Assembly (NCBI GenBank): GCA_001302245.1
Contig: LGYU01000016.1
Span: forward strand, 558,001 to 622,000
DNA: 64,000 nucleotides
DNA from: Chitinophagaceae bacterium PMP191F
Lineage (GTDB): Bacteria > Bacteroidota > Bacteroidia > Chitinophagales > Chitinophagaceae
Reading direction: 5' to 3'
The notes under the pieces are model-generated. The model saw nothing but the letters and a program-made list of their open reading frames with translations, was not told the DNA's origin and did no database searches. Every line of letters begins with the position of its first letter. Within the stretch, counting starts at the first letter, position 1. Positions 55,797 to 64,000 of the stretch are shown here, one piece after another. The position numbers were made by a program, and so were the translations under genes.

Positions 55797-56656
55797 ATAC
55801 GGTAACAATGTATACCAAAGTGAGTATTTGTTCCAGCAAGCTTGTCACAGAAACATACAGCAGTTCCTTCTCCTCTGCAATACGGTTGTTGCATGTTGAC
55901 CTGCGCGAGCCCATCCATAGTATTTATGGATTTGTGCGTGTAGCTGATGAAATTGTAGATTCTTTTCATGACTTCGATAAACGCATGTTATTGCAGCAAT
56001 TTGAAGCGGATACGTACCGTGCCATTCAGGATAGAATCAGCACCAACCCGATATTGCATAGCTTTCAGTTGGTCGTTAACCGCTATCATATTAGTAAAGA
56101 CCTAGTAGCAGCCTTTTTCAAAAGCATGTATACTGATCTGGATAAATTAAAATGGGCAAATGCACAAGAGCTGAATGAATACATTTACGGTTCTGCAGAA
56201 GTAGTTGGTTTAATGTGCCTGCAGGTTTTTTGTGAAGGTAATGAGCAACTGGCTAAACATTTACGCAGAGCTGCTACCGCCTTAGGCTCCGCATTTCAAA
56301 AGGTCAATTTTTTACGCGATCTGCAGGATGACATGACAGGCTTGGGAAGACAATATTTTCCCGGTGTAGACTTTAGCCATTTCTCTGTTGAACAAAAAAA
56401 ACAAGTGGAAGCTGATATCCTGTCTGATTTTGAAAAAGCCTATGAAGGTATACACTTGCTACCCCGGAAAGCCCGGTTTGGTGTATTAATTGCATACCAA
56501 TATTACTTATGTCTTTTTTATAAAATAACCAGGCTTCAACCTCAATGCTTATTCAACAGGCGTGTACGGGTTCCTAAAATTCAAAAACTATCGTTGATTG
56601 CACAACATTTTATGATGCGTTTATTCAAAAACAATAATTGTCAATTGACACATTAA
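55793..56656 (+). CDS. crtB: Phytoene synthase
   Basis: The 287-residue enzyme joins two GGPP molecules into phytoene. Both Asp-rich motifs are present: RVADEIVDSFHD (first) and NFLRDLQDDMTGLGRQYFP (second). The gene overlaps crtI by ATGA, implying coupled translation, and is seven bases from crtZ. No GGPP synthase gene is in the window. Confidence 0.94.
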   Translation: MNTVTMYTKVSICSSKLVTETYSSSFSSAIRLLHVDLREPIHSIYGFVRVADEIVDSFHDFDKRMLLQQFEADTYRAIQDRISTNPILHSFQLVVNRYHISKDLVAAFFKSMYTDLDKLKWANAQELNEYIYGSAEVVGLMCLQVFCEGNEQLAKHLRRAATALGSAFQKVNFLRDLQDDMTGLGRQYFPGVDFSHFSVEQKKQVEADILSDFEKAYEGIHLLPRKARFGVLIAYQYYLCLFYKITRLQPQCLFNRRVRVPKIQKLSLIAQHFMMRLFKNNNCQLTH

Positions 56657-56663
56657 ATTATTT

Positions 56664-57149
56664 ATGCAGTATCTATTATACATTTTAGTAAGCCTGCTTG
56701 TTTTTCTTGCAATGGAAGTAATTGCATGGGCTTCGCATCGTTATATTATGCATGGTTTTTTATGGTTTTTACATCGTGATCACCACCAACCCCACCCGGG
56801 CAAGCTGGAGAAAAATGACTGGTTTGCTGTCATTTTTGCAACCCCTTGCATATTGCTGTTCTGGTGCGGTATGTATTATCACAATGGCTGGCTCAATGCT
56901 ATTGCCACCGGTATATTATTATATGGCATAGCGTACTTTGTTGTCCATGACATCATTGTACATCAGCGTGTAAAACTTTTTTCAAGATCCCGTAATAAAT
57001 ACATCAGAGCCATCAGGTGGGCACACAAAATGCACCACAGACATCTTGGCGCCGGCCATGGGGAATCATTCGGCTTTTTATATGTTGAAAAAAAATACAG
57101 GAATAAAATAAAACAAGACGATGAATTACAAAGAAAAAATACACTTTGA
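56664..57149 (+). CDS. crtZ: Beta-carotene hydroxylase
   Basis: The 161-residue membrane enzyme adds 3-hydroxyls to beta-carotene, giving zeaxanthin. All histidine clusters of the fatty-acid-hydroxylase superfamily are visible: HRYIMH, HRDHHQPH, HDIIVHQR and HKMHHRH. Four membrane segments surround them. Its end overlaps the crtY start by 29 bases. Confidence 0.94.
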   Translation: MQYLLYILVSLLVFLAMEVIAWASHRYIMHGFLWFLHRDHHQPHPGKLEKNDWFAVIFATPCILLFWCGMYYHNGWLNAIATGILLYGIAYFVVHDIIVHQRVKLFSRSRNKYIRAIRWAHKMHHRHLGAGHGESFGFLYVEKKYRNKIKQDDELQRKNTL

Positions 57150-58335
57150 AATAATAGTCGTTGGAGCAGGTCTCTCCGGAATAATGCTGGTTTGGGAGAT
57201 CCTGAAAAATGAGCAGATCAAACATACTGAAATCTTGCTCATCGATAAACATCAGCAAGAGGAAGCACCACGTACCTGGTGTTTTTGGGACAGGGGGCAG
57301 TCTTCATTTGACAAGATTATCACTAAATCCTGGAGACAAGCGGAAATGTTTGCTAGCTCATCACAGATCCAGATCGATATGCACCCCTATCAATACAAAA
57401 TGATGCGGTCTGAACATTTTTTTGAATATACGCTCCCATACATACAAGCACAGCCTACTATTCAATTCAGGAAGGCAGCAGTACTGGATTTACTGGATGA
57501 TGGCAATAAAGTAACAGTAATCACAGACAACGGCACCTATACGGCCAATATGGTTTTTGACAGCCGCTTCCCCAAAGAGACGTTGGAAAATTACAATGGC
57601 ACTATACTATACCAGCAATTTACCGGATGGTTTGTCAGAACAAACAATCCATCTTTTGATGAACACAATCTCCGCTTAATGGATTTCAGGATGCTGCAGG
57701 ATCAAAAAGTAGCATTTTGCTATTTACTGCCGCTCTCCCCCAAAGAGGCGCTTATAGAGTATACCATTTTCACTGATACATTGCAACCGGTAGAAGCATT
57801 GGAAAAAGGGATTGAGGCATATATATCACAGCACTACCCGGATTCACCTATGCACATCAGCAGCAAAGAATATGGCGTTATCCCGATGGCAAATTTCCCG
57901 GCAGAAAAAAGAAGTGAGCGCATTATACCTATCGGTACAGCCGGAGGTTGTACGAAGGCTTCATCAGGCTATACCTTTTCTTTTGTACAACAGCATACTT
58001 TGCATATCATAGCATCCCTTGTTGCCAATAAAATTCCAGAGCCTTACACCTCCTTTATTCCCAGGCGCTTTGCCTTTTATGATAAAGTATTGCTACGGGT
58101 TTTAAAAAAACATCCGGAAAAAGGCAATGAAATATTATTCCGCCTATTTAAGAGAAATAAAACCGAAGCTGTCATTAGTTTTTTGCACAACCGTTCAACT
58201 ATACGCGAGGAGTTATCCATTTTTACCAAATTACCGGTATTACTATTTTTAAAAGCCGCTATCACCGAATGGCGCAACAATGAAAAAAATGTGCGCCAAA
58301 TGAAACAAAAAGAAAAATATGATCTGTCAGTGTAA
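57121..58335 (+). CDS. crtY: Lycopene beta-cyclase
   Basis: The 404-residue flavoprotein cyclises lycopene to beta-carotene. Family marks are the FAD motif VGAGLSGIMLVWEILK, PRTWCFWDRG, FDSRFP, the EYTIFTDTL strand and the C-terminal IPIGTAGGCTKASSGYTF. It is of the CrtY/CrtL type, not the split CrtYcYd type. It is the last gene of the crt unit and is followed by a terminator. Confidence 0.92.
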   Translation: MNYKEKIHFEIIVVGAGLSGIMLVWEILKNEQIKHTEILLIDKHQQEEAPRTWCFWDRGQSSFDKIITKSWRQAEMFASSSQIQIDMHPYQYKMMRSEHFFEYTLPYIQAQPTIQFRKAAVLDLLDDGNKVTVITDNGTYTANMVFDSRFPKETLENYNGTILYQQFTGWFVRTNNPSFDEHNLRLMDFRMLQDQKVAFCYLLPLSPKEALIEYTIFTDTLQPVEALEKGIEAYISQHYPDSPMHISSKEYGVIPMANFPAEKRSERIIPIGTAGGCTKASSGYTFSFVQQHTLHIIASLVANKIPEPYTSFIPRRFAFYDKVLLRVLKKHPEKGNEILFRLFKRNKTEAVISFLHNRSTIREELSIFTKLPVLLFLKAAITEWRNNEKNVRQMKQKEKYDLSV

Positions 58336-58693
58336 ACTTTGTACTAAACTCATCATTCCCTGCATCATGTTTATAAAAACACTTTTAATAAAGTAGCTGT
58401 GAAGCATACTATTAAAATGCCTGGTAAAAACCAGGCATTTTGCTGCGAACTATTAAAAGCTGTATAATTTTCTTTTGGGCTGCAATATCTGTATTTAATA
58501 CCGGCTTTTAATTTTTTATTGAATTACCTATTATAGCAATCCTTATCAACGCCACCAGTCCACCGGCCAGAACTGGCAGTAAATTTTACCAACGTACTCG
58601 GCATATAGAGCCACAGAAGTACAAAAGAAAATTCATCATGGTAAAACCTTCTGAATTTTTCTGCCGTATATCTATCCAATAAACTATCAGGCT
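58336..58693. other. Intergenic region, 358 bases
   Basis: It contains the crt terminator (58414-58441) and then A+T-rich DNA that should hold the promoter of the following gene. Nothing else is seen. Confidence 0.4.
58414..58441 (+). terminator. Terminator after the crt unit
   Basis: AAAATGCCTGG and CCAGGCATTTT pair without mismatch around six bases; the stem itself ends in T residues. Confidence 0.85.
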
Positions 58694-59122
58694 ATGCCAA
58701 AGAAAAAACTTAAGAAAATAATATTCGCCGGCGTTTCTGTATTGTTGGGAATGTTATTGTTACTGTGCATACATCTCTACATAGTTACACGACCGAAATC
58801 ACCTGATATCAATACCCGTGTTATGGCAAGAATTGACTTTACTGATAGCCTGAGCAATAGCCAATCGGCAATTGTTACTGAATGGTTATACAAGCAAAAA
58901 GGCATTGATCATGTTTTATATAATCCAATTAGCCGTATTTTGGTATTTACCTTCTCTCCACTGTATAACGATGCAAACAGTATTACTTCAACCATGCAAC
59001 AAACATTTCCTGATTACAAACTGGCACGCGTAATACCAAGCGATGCAGAAATGGCTGCCAGTTGTCCCGTAGCATCTAATGAAATAAGTGCTAAAGTGCT
59101 CCGATTTTTCAGGCGACTCTGA
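58694..59122 (+). CDS. Small membrane-anchored ferredoxin-fold protein
   Basis: The 142-residue protein has a basic start, one membrane helix (FAGVSVLLGMLLLLCIHLYI) and a C-terminal domain of about 80 residues with the beta-alpha-beta pattern of heavy-metal-associated domains (SQSAIVTEWLYKQKGIDHVL, RILVFTFSP). The metal-binding CxxC of that family is absent. Its partner could be the hemoglobin gene 52 bases downstream. The family assignment is by fold pattern only. Confidence 0.55.
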   Translation: MPKKKLKKIIFAGVSVLLGMLLLLCIHLYIVTRPKSPDINTRVMARIDFTDSLSNSQSAIVTEWLYKQKGIDHVLYNPISRILVFTFSPLYNDANSITSTMQQTFPDYKLARVIPSDAEMAASCPVASNEISAKVLRFFRRL

Positions 59123-59174
59123 TACCAAATAGGGCAACTTGTGTAACATTTAAAACCAATTAACTAATACAAAT

Positions 59175-59735
59175 ATGAAAAAAGTAATCTTTTCAGCAAT
59201 TATTCTTGTGCTTACCATTACCGCTACGGTATCTATGCAATCATGCAAGAAAAGTGATTCACCCGACGTCACACAAAAAACGCTCTATGATACATTGGGT
59301 GGTACAATGATGGTAAATGACCCAACCCATGCAGGTATGCAGATTGAAGCAGGACGCCTGGCTATCCGTTCTGTAGTAGACAGCGCAATCTTTGTGATTG
59401 CGGCCGATGCGAACATCAATGTTTATTTTAAAGTATTGCTGGCAGAAGTTACCAATGGGAACACAAGTGGATTTATGGCGCTTAGCAAAAATCTTACAGA
59501 TTTTTTCTGTGTTGCTACCGGTGCGAAAAATTTCACCTATGGTGGAAAGAATATGCGTGATGCCCATAACCCTGCCACCAATTCTCGCATGAATGGAAAA
59601 GCTGCCAATGATGACTTTGATTCATTTATCGCCGACGTAGTAGCTGCTGCGAAAAAGAATAAAGTTCCTGATGCAATAATTGCCAAGTTGGGTGCTATTA
59701 TCAATACCCTGCGTTCAGCTGTTGTACAGGCTTAA
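59175..59735 (+). CDS. Exported group I truncated hemoglobin
   Basis: The 186-residue protein has a signal sequence with a weak lipobox (SMQSC, Cys24) followed by a TrHb1-like globin: TLYDTLGG at residue 37, INVYFK, LTDFFCVATGAKNFTYGG and KNMRDAH, where His131 is the expected proximal haem ligand. Group I truncated globins bind oxygen, NO or CO and are normally cytoplasmic; an exported version is unusual. The Thr-His insertion at MVNDPTHAGM also looks extra compared with normal TrHb1. Confidence 0.82.
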   Translation: MKKVIFSAIILVLTITATVSMQSCKKSDSPDVTQKTLYDTLGGTMMVNDPTHAGMQIEAGRLAIRSVVDSAIFVIAADANINVYFKVLLAEVTNGNTSGFMALSKNLTDFFCVATGAKNFTYGGKNMRDAHNPATNSRMNGKAANDDFDSFIADVVAAAKKNKVPDAIIAKLGAIINTLRSAVVQA

Positions 59736-59875
59736 CACACGCTTCTTTGACCAATTAGTGTATCAATATTGCCTATATTTTCATTTAACTATAAGGATTG
59801 TTATTATTTCTCCTTAGGTAAAACATGTTTTCGGTTACACCATATTTTTATTGCTCCTGATCTGCTAATTACGTA

Positions 59876-60418
59876 TTGAAAGATACACAAACATATACTG
59901 AACAAGAACTTGTTGCACTACTGAAGCAACGGGCACAACCTGCATTCAGTTATCTATATGATCATTATTCGGCTGCTCTAAATAGCATCATTGTTAGTAT
60001 TGTAGCAGACACTAATATCTCAGCCGATGTGCTGCAGGAAGTGTTTGTGAAAGTATGGCGGCAGATAGAACAATATGACCCGGAAAAAGGCCGGTTGTTT
60101 ACCTGGATGCACAAAATTGCCAGGAGTACGGCAATTGATCTGGTACGCAGTAAAAACTGGCGTAATAATAAACGCAACAACAGCCTGACCGACGAATACA
60201 ACTGCATTGCAGATCAAAGCCAGCATCCGTCGGAAAAAAACGGGTTGCGCAAACTGGTACAGGCATTGAAAGAGGATCATAAAATACTGGTGGAGCTTTC
60301 TTATTTCCAGGGATATACCCAAGATGAAATAGCACAGATGCTTCAATTGCCATTAGGAACAGTAAAAACAAGATTAAGAGCAGCTTTATTTCAATTGAGA
60401 CAACAGGTTAAAATATAA
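59876..60418 (+). CDS. ECF sigma factor
   Basis: The 180-residue protein has region 2 (YDHYSAALNSIIVSIVADTN, DVLQEVFVKVWRQIEQYD, RLFTWMHKIARSTAIDLVRS) and region 4 (VELSYFQGYTQDEIAQMLQL, GTVKTRLRAALFQLR) of the sigma-70 ECF class. The start appears to be TTG at 59876 because a stop lies six codons upstream and no ATG fits. One base separates it from the anti-sigma gene. Confidence 0.93.
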   Translation: MKDTQTYTEQELVALLKQRAQPAFSYLYDHYSAALNSIIVSIVADTNISADVLQEVFVKVWRQIEQYDPEKGRLFTWMHKIARSTAIDLVRSKNWRNNKRNNSLTDEYNCIADQSQHPSEKNGLRKLVQALKEDHKILVELSYFQGYTQDEIAQMLQLPLGTVKTRLRAALFQLRQQVKI

Positions 60419-60419
60419 A

Positions 60420-61232
60420 GTGCATATACAGGCATACATACAAAGTGGTGTAATCGAAAGCTGTGTACTAGGCATGGCTGGCGAAGAAGAAGTGGCTGAG
60501 CTGAAGCGGCTGTGTATGGAATATCAGGCGATTGCCGAAGCTGTAAGAGAATGCGAGGAATGGTTATTAAATACAGCAAAGAAGAATGCAGTACAGGTAT
60601 CGCCTGGTATCAAGAACCAGTTGCTGAATACTTTAAGCGAAGAATTCGTAGTATTGGAAACTGCCCCCAGTCTTATAGCTGTTGCACCGAAGCGCATTAA
60701 CATACTTTGGTTTAAATATCTTGCTGCGGCTGCGTTAATACTTTTCGTGCTGAGTACAGCATTGAATGTAATGTTGTATAGAAAATATCAGCTTCTATCA
60801 GGCGATTATACTGCTATACAAACTACACAGCGAAACTTATTGGAGGCAAACAAGGTGTACATTACAAAGATAAATAACATGGACCGGGATATACAACTCG
60901 TAACATCACCCGGCATGTTGAAAGTGCCTATGCAGGGCATTAAGGGAAAAGAAGGACTGCTAACAACGGTGTACTGGAATACACAAACAAAGGAGGTATA
61001 TCTTATCGCCAACAATCTCTCCAGGGCGCCAGCGGGGAAACAATACCAGCTATGGGCCCTTATTGATGGCAAACCGGTAGATGCAGGTATGCTTGATGAC
61101 TGCAAGAGTAAGCTTTGCCGGCTAAAGCAAATTCAAAAAGCAGACGCCTTTGCTATCACACTTGAAAAAACAGGGGGCAGCCCTGTACCAACGCTGAGCC
61201 AGCTTTACGTAATGGGGGATGTAAAATCATAA
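60420..61232 (+). CDS. Anti-sigma factor, RskA-like
   Basis: The 270-residue protein has an N-terminal part with a GMAGEEEVAELKRLCMEYQ helix, one membrane helix (YLAAAALILFVLSTALNVML, about 99-118) and an outer RskA domain (YWNTQTKEVYLIANNLSRAP, GKQYQLWALIDGKPVDAG). Such proteins hold their sigma factor at the membrane and release it on proteolysis. The start is GTG, one base after the sigma gene, and supports a sigma/anti-sigma pair. Confidence 0.88.
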   Translation: MHIQAYIQSGVIESCVLGMAGEEEVAELKRLCMEYQAIAEAVRECEEWLLNTAKKNAVQVSPGIKNQLLNTLSEEFVVLETAPSLIAVAPKRINILWFKYLAAAALILFVLSTALNVMLYRKYQLLSGDYTAIQTTQRNLLEANKVYITKINNMDRDIQLVTSPGMLKVPMQGIKGKEGLLTTVYWNTQTKEVYLIANNLSRAPAGKQYQLWALIDGKPVDAGMLDDCKSKLCRLKQIQKADAFAITLEKTGGSPVPTLSQLYVMGDVKS

Positions 61233-61463
61233 CAGTTCAGCCATAATATGCTTCACGGGGTACAGCCCAGAAGCCATTCCTGCAAATAGATTTTTTAAAG
61301 TGACATCAATCCTTCTCTTGTTAACTGCCGTATATAAACATGATTGTAAATCCATAAATGAAGCGACATTTTCTTTCGTTAACTCCAAGCATTTGCGGCA
61401 CTAATAAAGCAATCGCCTTTCAATAGGCAATACTTTCGTTCTATAACTATTAAATATAAAAAA

Positions 61464-61880
61464 ATGAAAAGGATAAGCATCCTCACAGCTATTTTTTTAC
61501 CTGCACTGATTGTAGCCACCACTACTGTACAGGCAAAATACAAATTGCCAAATCATGCAGGTTATTCAATGGATATGACAGATTGGACCAAATCATCTAC
61601 AGGCACCTGGCCGGGTGTGAAAGACGGTGTTACTTACTGGTATAAATTGGATAACAAAGGTGGTCTTTGGTGGAGCACAGACGGAAAAAAATGGGCTATG
61701 GTAAAAGACGGAACATGGGCAGATAAAGACGGAAAATGGTTGAAGATTCACGACAAGAAACTTGTCTGGAGCAAAGATGGCAAAACCTGGACCGAAGTTC
61801 CGGAATGGAAATGGGAAGGTGCCGATGGCAAATGGTATAAGTTTGATAATAGCTGGACAGTTTGGGTAAATAGTAAATAA
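61464..61880 (+). CDS. Secreted Trp/Lys-rich repeat protein
   Basis: The 138-residue protein has a signal peptide (ending TTVQA) and then at least four loose repeats with the pattern DGKWxKxxxxxxWWSxDGKxW (for example YWYKLDNKGGLWWSTDGKKW, then KWLKIHDKKLVWSKDGKTW). About a quarter of the mature residues are Trp or Lys. No family recognised. It is unlinked by operon but lies after the sigma pair, so it could be a target. Confidence 0.68.
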   Translation: MKRISILTAIFLPALIVATTTVQAKYKLPNHAGYSMDMTDWTKSSTGTWPGVKDGVTYWYKLDNKGGLWWSTDGKKWAMVKDGTWADKDGKWLKIHDKKLVWSKDGKTWTEVPEWKWEGADGKWYKFDNSWTVWVNSK

Positions 61881-61927
61881 AAGCACAGGTAAAGGGAACA
61901 AAGAGATGCAGGCCAGAGCCGCACTCA

Positions 61928-61954
61928 AATAAAAGGGCCACTGGCCCTTTTATT
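61928..61954 (+). terminator. Terminator after the Trp-rich gene
   Basis: AATAAAAGGGCC and GGCCCTTTTATT pair without mismatch around ACT. Confidence 0.8.
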
Positions 61955-62026
61955 ATGGATTTATTATTCATGATCCACGCCTCCTGCTGTGGCTTAATAT
62001 TACCGTACAAACATCTTGTAATAACA

Positions 62027-62058
62027 AAAAATGTCCTGGTCAATGTCAGGACATTTTT
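62027..62058. terminator. Second intergenic terminator-like hairpin
   Basis: AAAAATGTCCTG and CAGGACATTTTT pair without mismatch around eight bases. It is symmetric, so the direction is uncertain. Confidence 0.7.
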
Positions 62059-62394
62059 ATTAGAAATCAACTTATCACTATAAAACACCGCTTGGGTATT
62101 TCACTTAAACAGGTATTATTCTTATCACAGAATTCACGTTACGCCTGTTCTTGTTAATGCCGATAAAGGTCACCCGGTAGCGACGACCTGCGCTTTTCCG
62201 AGCAGTATATACACTCCAAATAATTTGATGCCCCATCCGTACATTGGCAGGGATCGAACTTAATCGTTACAATAGCTTTTAATTTATTTAAAGACGGCAA
62301 AGAAAGGGTGTTTCTCACATGCACTTTTTTAAAAATTATTTAGTTATTTTAACTACCGGTCGGCGGGCCGTAATACCAAAATGAATAGTTATTT

Positions 62395-62742
62395 ATGACA
62401 AATACAGCACTTGAAAACCTAACGGATGATGAGCTTTACCTGATACTTGGTAACGAAGTATTGCAGGCTGATGAGCATTTTAAGGCACTAAGCCCTAAGC
62501 AAATTATTGAAAAAGCCAAAGTCTGGTTTCAGTTAAACCTCCCGAAATTCCAACAAAGCGTTTGCAGCAGCACAGCTATCCGCGCCTTGTACGAGAAGCA
62601 GGAGAATGCTACAATTGTCGCCGGTACCGTCGATCTTATTGCCGGTGCGTTAACTGGCATAGCCCCTGCATCGGTTGCTTATTTGTTATACAGGAAGGGC
62701 ATCTATGTACTCTGCCAAACACATTGGGCACAGAGGTCATGA
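62395..62742 (+). CDS. Small protein with C-terminal membrane segment, pair partner
   Basis: The 115-residue product has an acidic helical N-terminal part (LTDDELYLILGNEVLQADEH) and a hydrophobic segment near residues 75-105 (IVAGTVDLIAGALTGIAPAS, VAYLLYRKGIYVL). Its stop overlaps the start of the metalloprotease gene by ATGA, so the two are translationally coupled. I do not know the family. It could anchor, inhibit or activate the protease. Confidence 0.62.
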   Translation: MTNTALENLTDDELYLILGNEVLQADEHFKALSPKQIIEKAKVWFQLNLPKFQQSVCSSTAIRALYEKQENATIVAGTVDLIAGALTGIAPASVAYLLYRKGIYVLCQTHWAQRS

Positions 62743-63773
62743 GTACGCCAAATTCAAGAGCTGCTGCGTATCTCGAAAAGTATCAGCAAGCGTATGCGGC
62801 CATAACAGGACTATTGCAACGGGTGCCCCAGGAACGCATCGCCGATTTCTATGACGATTTATTAAAAGATAAAGACTTCCTGGATCAAATTCTTAAAAAG
62901 GAAGGTGTTGATGCAACAGAATTCAGGGCAAGATTTATACAACCGTATTTGTCCGAGACGGATTACCTGACCCGGGTGGCAGCCGATCTGCTTACGTTCA
63001 ACAACCTGCAGCACATTGCAGTTCCGGCAGGAGTATTACCCACGATGGATTTTAACGCAAGCCTGGTCAAATCAGATGAAGGTGAAAGAATTGTCGTTTT
63101 AAATTCCGGCATAGTGGCTTATATGTCGCAGGTGATCAACTCCTTTCTTGCCACATTTACCACTCCCATATCGAAACCTATCTGGCGAACTGAAGAAGCC
63201 CAGATAAATATTATCCAATGGACGATAGCAGTGAATACAGGGAAGGCATCGCTTGGTCTAAACAAGGTGCCTTCTTTTCGAAATGCAAGCCTTATTGGTG
63301 CATCGGGTAATTTGGGTGATACCGCAAGAGTTTTTATCCTGGGACACGAATATGCACACCTGCTGCTGAACCATACCAGCGAGAACGCAACAAAAATAAA
63401 AAACATAGTGCCGGGCGTTCCAGGGTTTTCAATAGAATACTATATCAAAAAGCAGGAACAGGAATACGAAGCAGACCAAAAGGGTGTAGCTCTATGTATC
63501 GAATGGTGTAAAGCGACGCATAATGGCGCATACCAAGTCGTATTTCTTGCCGTCATACTCACCTATCATTTACTAAGGCTTCAGGAGGTGCTTACACCTG
63601 TCGAAAATGACGAACTAACTCATCCGGAATCTATACTTCGCCGGCGGCAATTCGAAAAGAACTATGGTTATATGTTTGATGAGCAGATAAAATTTGAGAT
63701 CCGGGCATTGGATCATTTTATGGAAGGCATATACCGGCATGCAGATGCCGTAAAAAAGCTATTAAAGGACTAG
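62739..63773 (+). CDS. HEXXH metalloprotease, M48-like
   Basis: The 344-residue protein has the zinc motif HEYAH at residues 203-207 in FILGHEYAHLLLNH and an EYEAD at 242-246, about 36 residues later, the third-ligand arrangement of gluzincins such as M48. The N-terminal 180 residues are mostly helical and unknown; there is no signal peptide or clear membrane segment. The start at 62739 is chosen for the four-base overlap with the small protein gene. Function is unknown; regulated proteolysis is a reasonable guess. Confidence 0.75.
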   Translation: MSTPNSRAAAYLEKYQQAYAAITGLLQRVPQERIADFYDDLLKDKDFLDQILKKEGVDATEFRARFIQPYLSETDYLTRVAADLLTFNNLQHIAVPAGVLPTMDFNASLVKSDEGERIVVLNSGIVAYMSQVINSFLATFTTPISKPIWRTEEAQINIIQWTIAVNTGKASLGLNKVPSFRNASLIGASGNLGDTARVFILGHEYAHLLLNHTSENATKIKNIVPGVPGFSIEYYIKKQEQEYEADQKGVALCIEWCKATHNGAYQVVFLAVILTYHLLRLQEVLTPVENDELTHPESILRRRQFEKNYGYMFDEQIKFEIRALDHFMEGIYRHADAVKKLLKD

Positions 63774-64000
63774 TGCAGTTATTTTTCGTTCCTGTTTAAA
63801 TACAGATTACATTTTTATCAGGCAACTATTTGAGGCAGGTAAACTCAGCTTATAGATCTTACTTTATCAAATCCGATACGTGAAAATTTCAGCAAATAAT
63901 ACCCCGCCTGTCAGCTACAACAATTTAATATCCGGGAAATATTCAGAAGAAATGCCTGATGCCCCCCGAACAGGCTGATTATTTTAATAAGTATTTGATA

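Larger units (their letters stand above)
61881..62394. other. Intergenic region, 514 bases
   Basis: It holds two terminators (61928-61954 and 62027-62058) and then A+T-rich DNA before the next gene. I see no further gene or repeat. Confidence 0.4.

Overview
The window looks like a chromosomal segment of a Bacteroidota bacterium, most likely of the Chitinophagaceae (Chitinophaga/Niastella/Filimonas type). This is an inference from protein style: LipA, AraC and HxlR families, NamZ (DUF1343), secreted lipoproteins, a zeaxanthin carotenoid cluster, scarce Shine-Dalgarno sequences and moderate G+C. No rRNA is present; one tRNA (Ser, anticodon TGA) is at 23815-23899.

Layout. (1) 1-11942 is mostly ordinary chromosome: end of a ROK sugar kinase, a phosphodiester glycosidase, lipoyl synthase, an unknown secreted protein, OsmC, a DUF4365 nuclease-like protein, a lipoprotein, a double SnoaL-like protein, MgtC, an ABC exporter and a TPR protein. 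(2) 12155-16150 is an accessory region. Two arrays of composite repeats bracket a 1.7 kb core with two tandem paralogous small genes of unknown function, a 105-bp imperfect hairpin and two decayed XRE regulator genes. (3) 16126-23536 holds a small unknown gene, a frameshifted DUF2262-like gene, NamZ, two serine hydrolases, an AraC regulator and an acetyl-CoA hydrolase/CoA-transferase. (4) 23815 to about 37650 is an integrated, decaying island. It starts at tRNA-Ser with a serine recombinase that has lost its catalytic domain, followed by an XRE pseudogene, a Fic protein with an HTH partner and an operator-like repeat array, and a 1023-residue SF1 helicase. A cargo block follows: a phosphatidylserine-decarboxylase-like lipoprotein, a RibD/DHFR-like reductase, two SDRs, an F420-reductase-like protein and a divergent HxlR regulator. 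(5) 37863-42423 has a DUF4238 protein and a divergent AraC unit controlling acetyltransferase, alpha/beta hydrolase and cyclophilin-like genes. (6) 42873-49733 is a stress cluster: large catalase with a C-terminal DJ-1/PfpI-like domain, KefB-like antiporter, Hsp20, GroEL and GroES plus two small unknowns. (7) 50093-52997 is a NEW3-domain/ABC transporter operon. (8) 53509-58335 is a MarR regulator divergent from crtI-crtB-crtZ-crtY, expected to convert GGPP to zeaxanthin. (9) 58694-63773 holds a ferredoxin-fold membrane protein, an exported truncated hemoglobin, an ECF sigma/anti-sigma pair, a Trp/Lys-rich repeat protein, and a translationally coupled pair of a small membrane protein and an HEXXH metalloprotease.

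Best candidates for undescribed biology are the repeat-bracketed paralog pair with its hairpin (12.1-16.2 kb), the Fic/HTH unit with four 12-bp operator-like repeats (25.5-28.4 kb), and the small-membrane-protein/metalloprotease pair (62.4-63.8 kb). All of this was read by eye; no database search was run.
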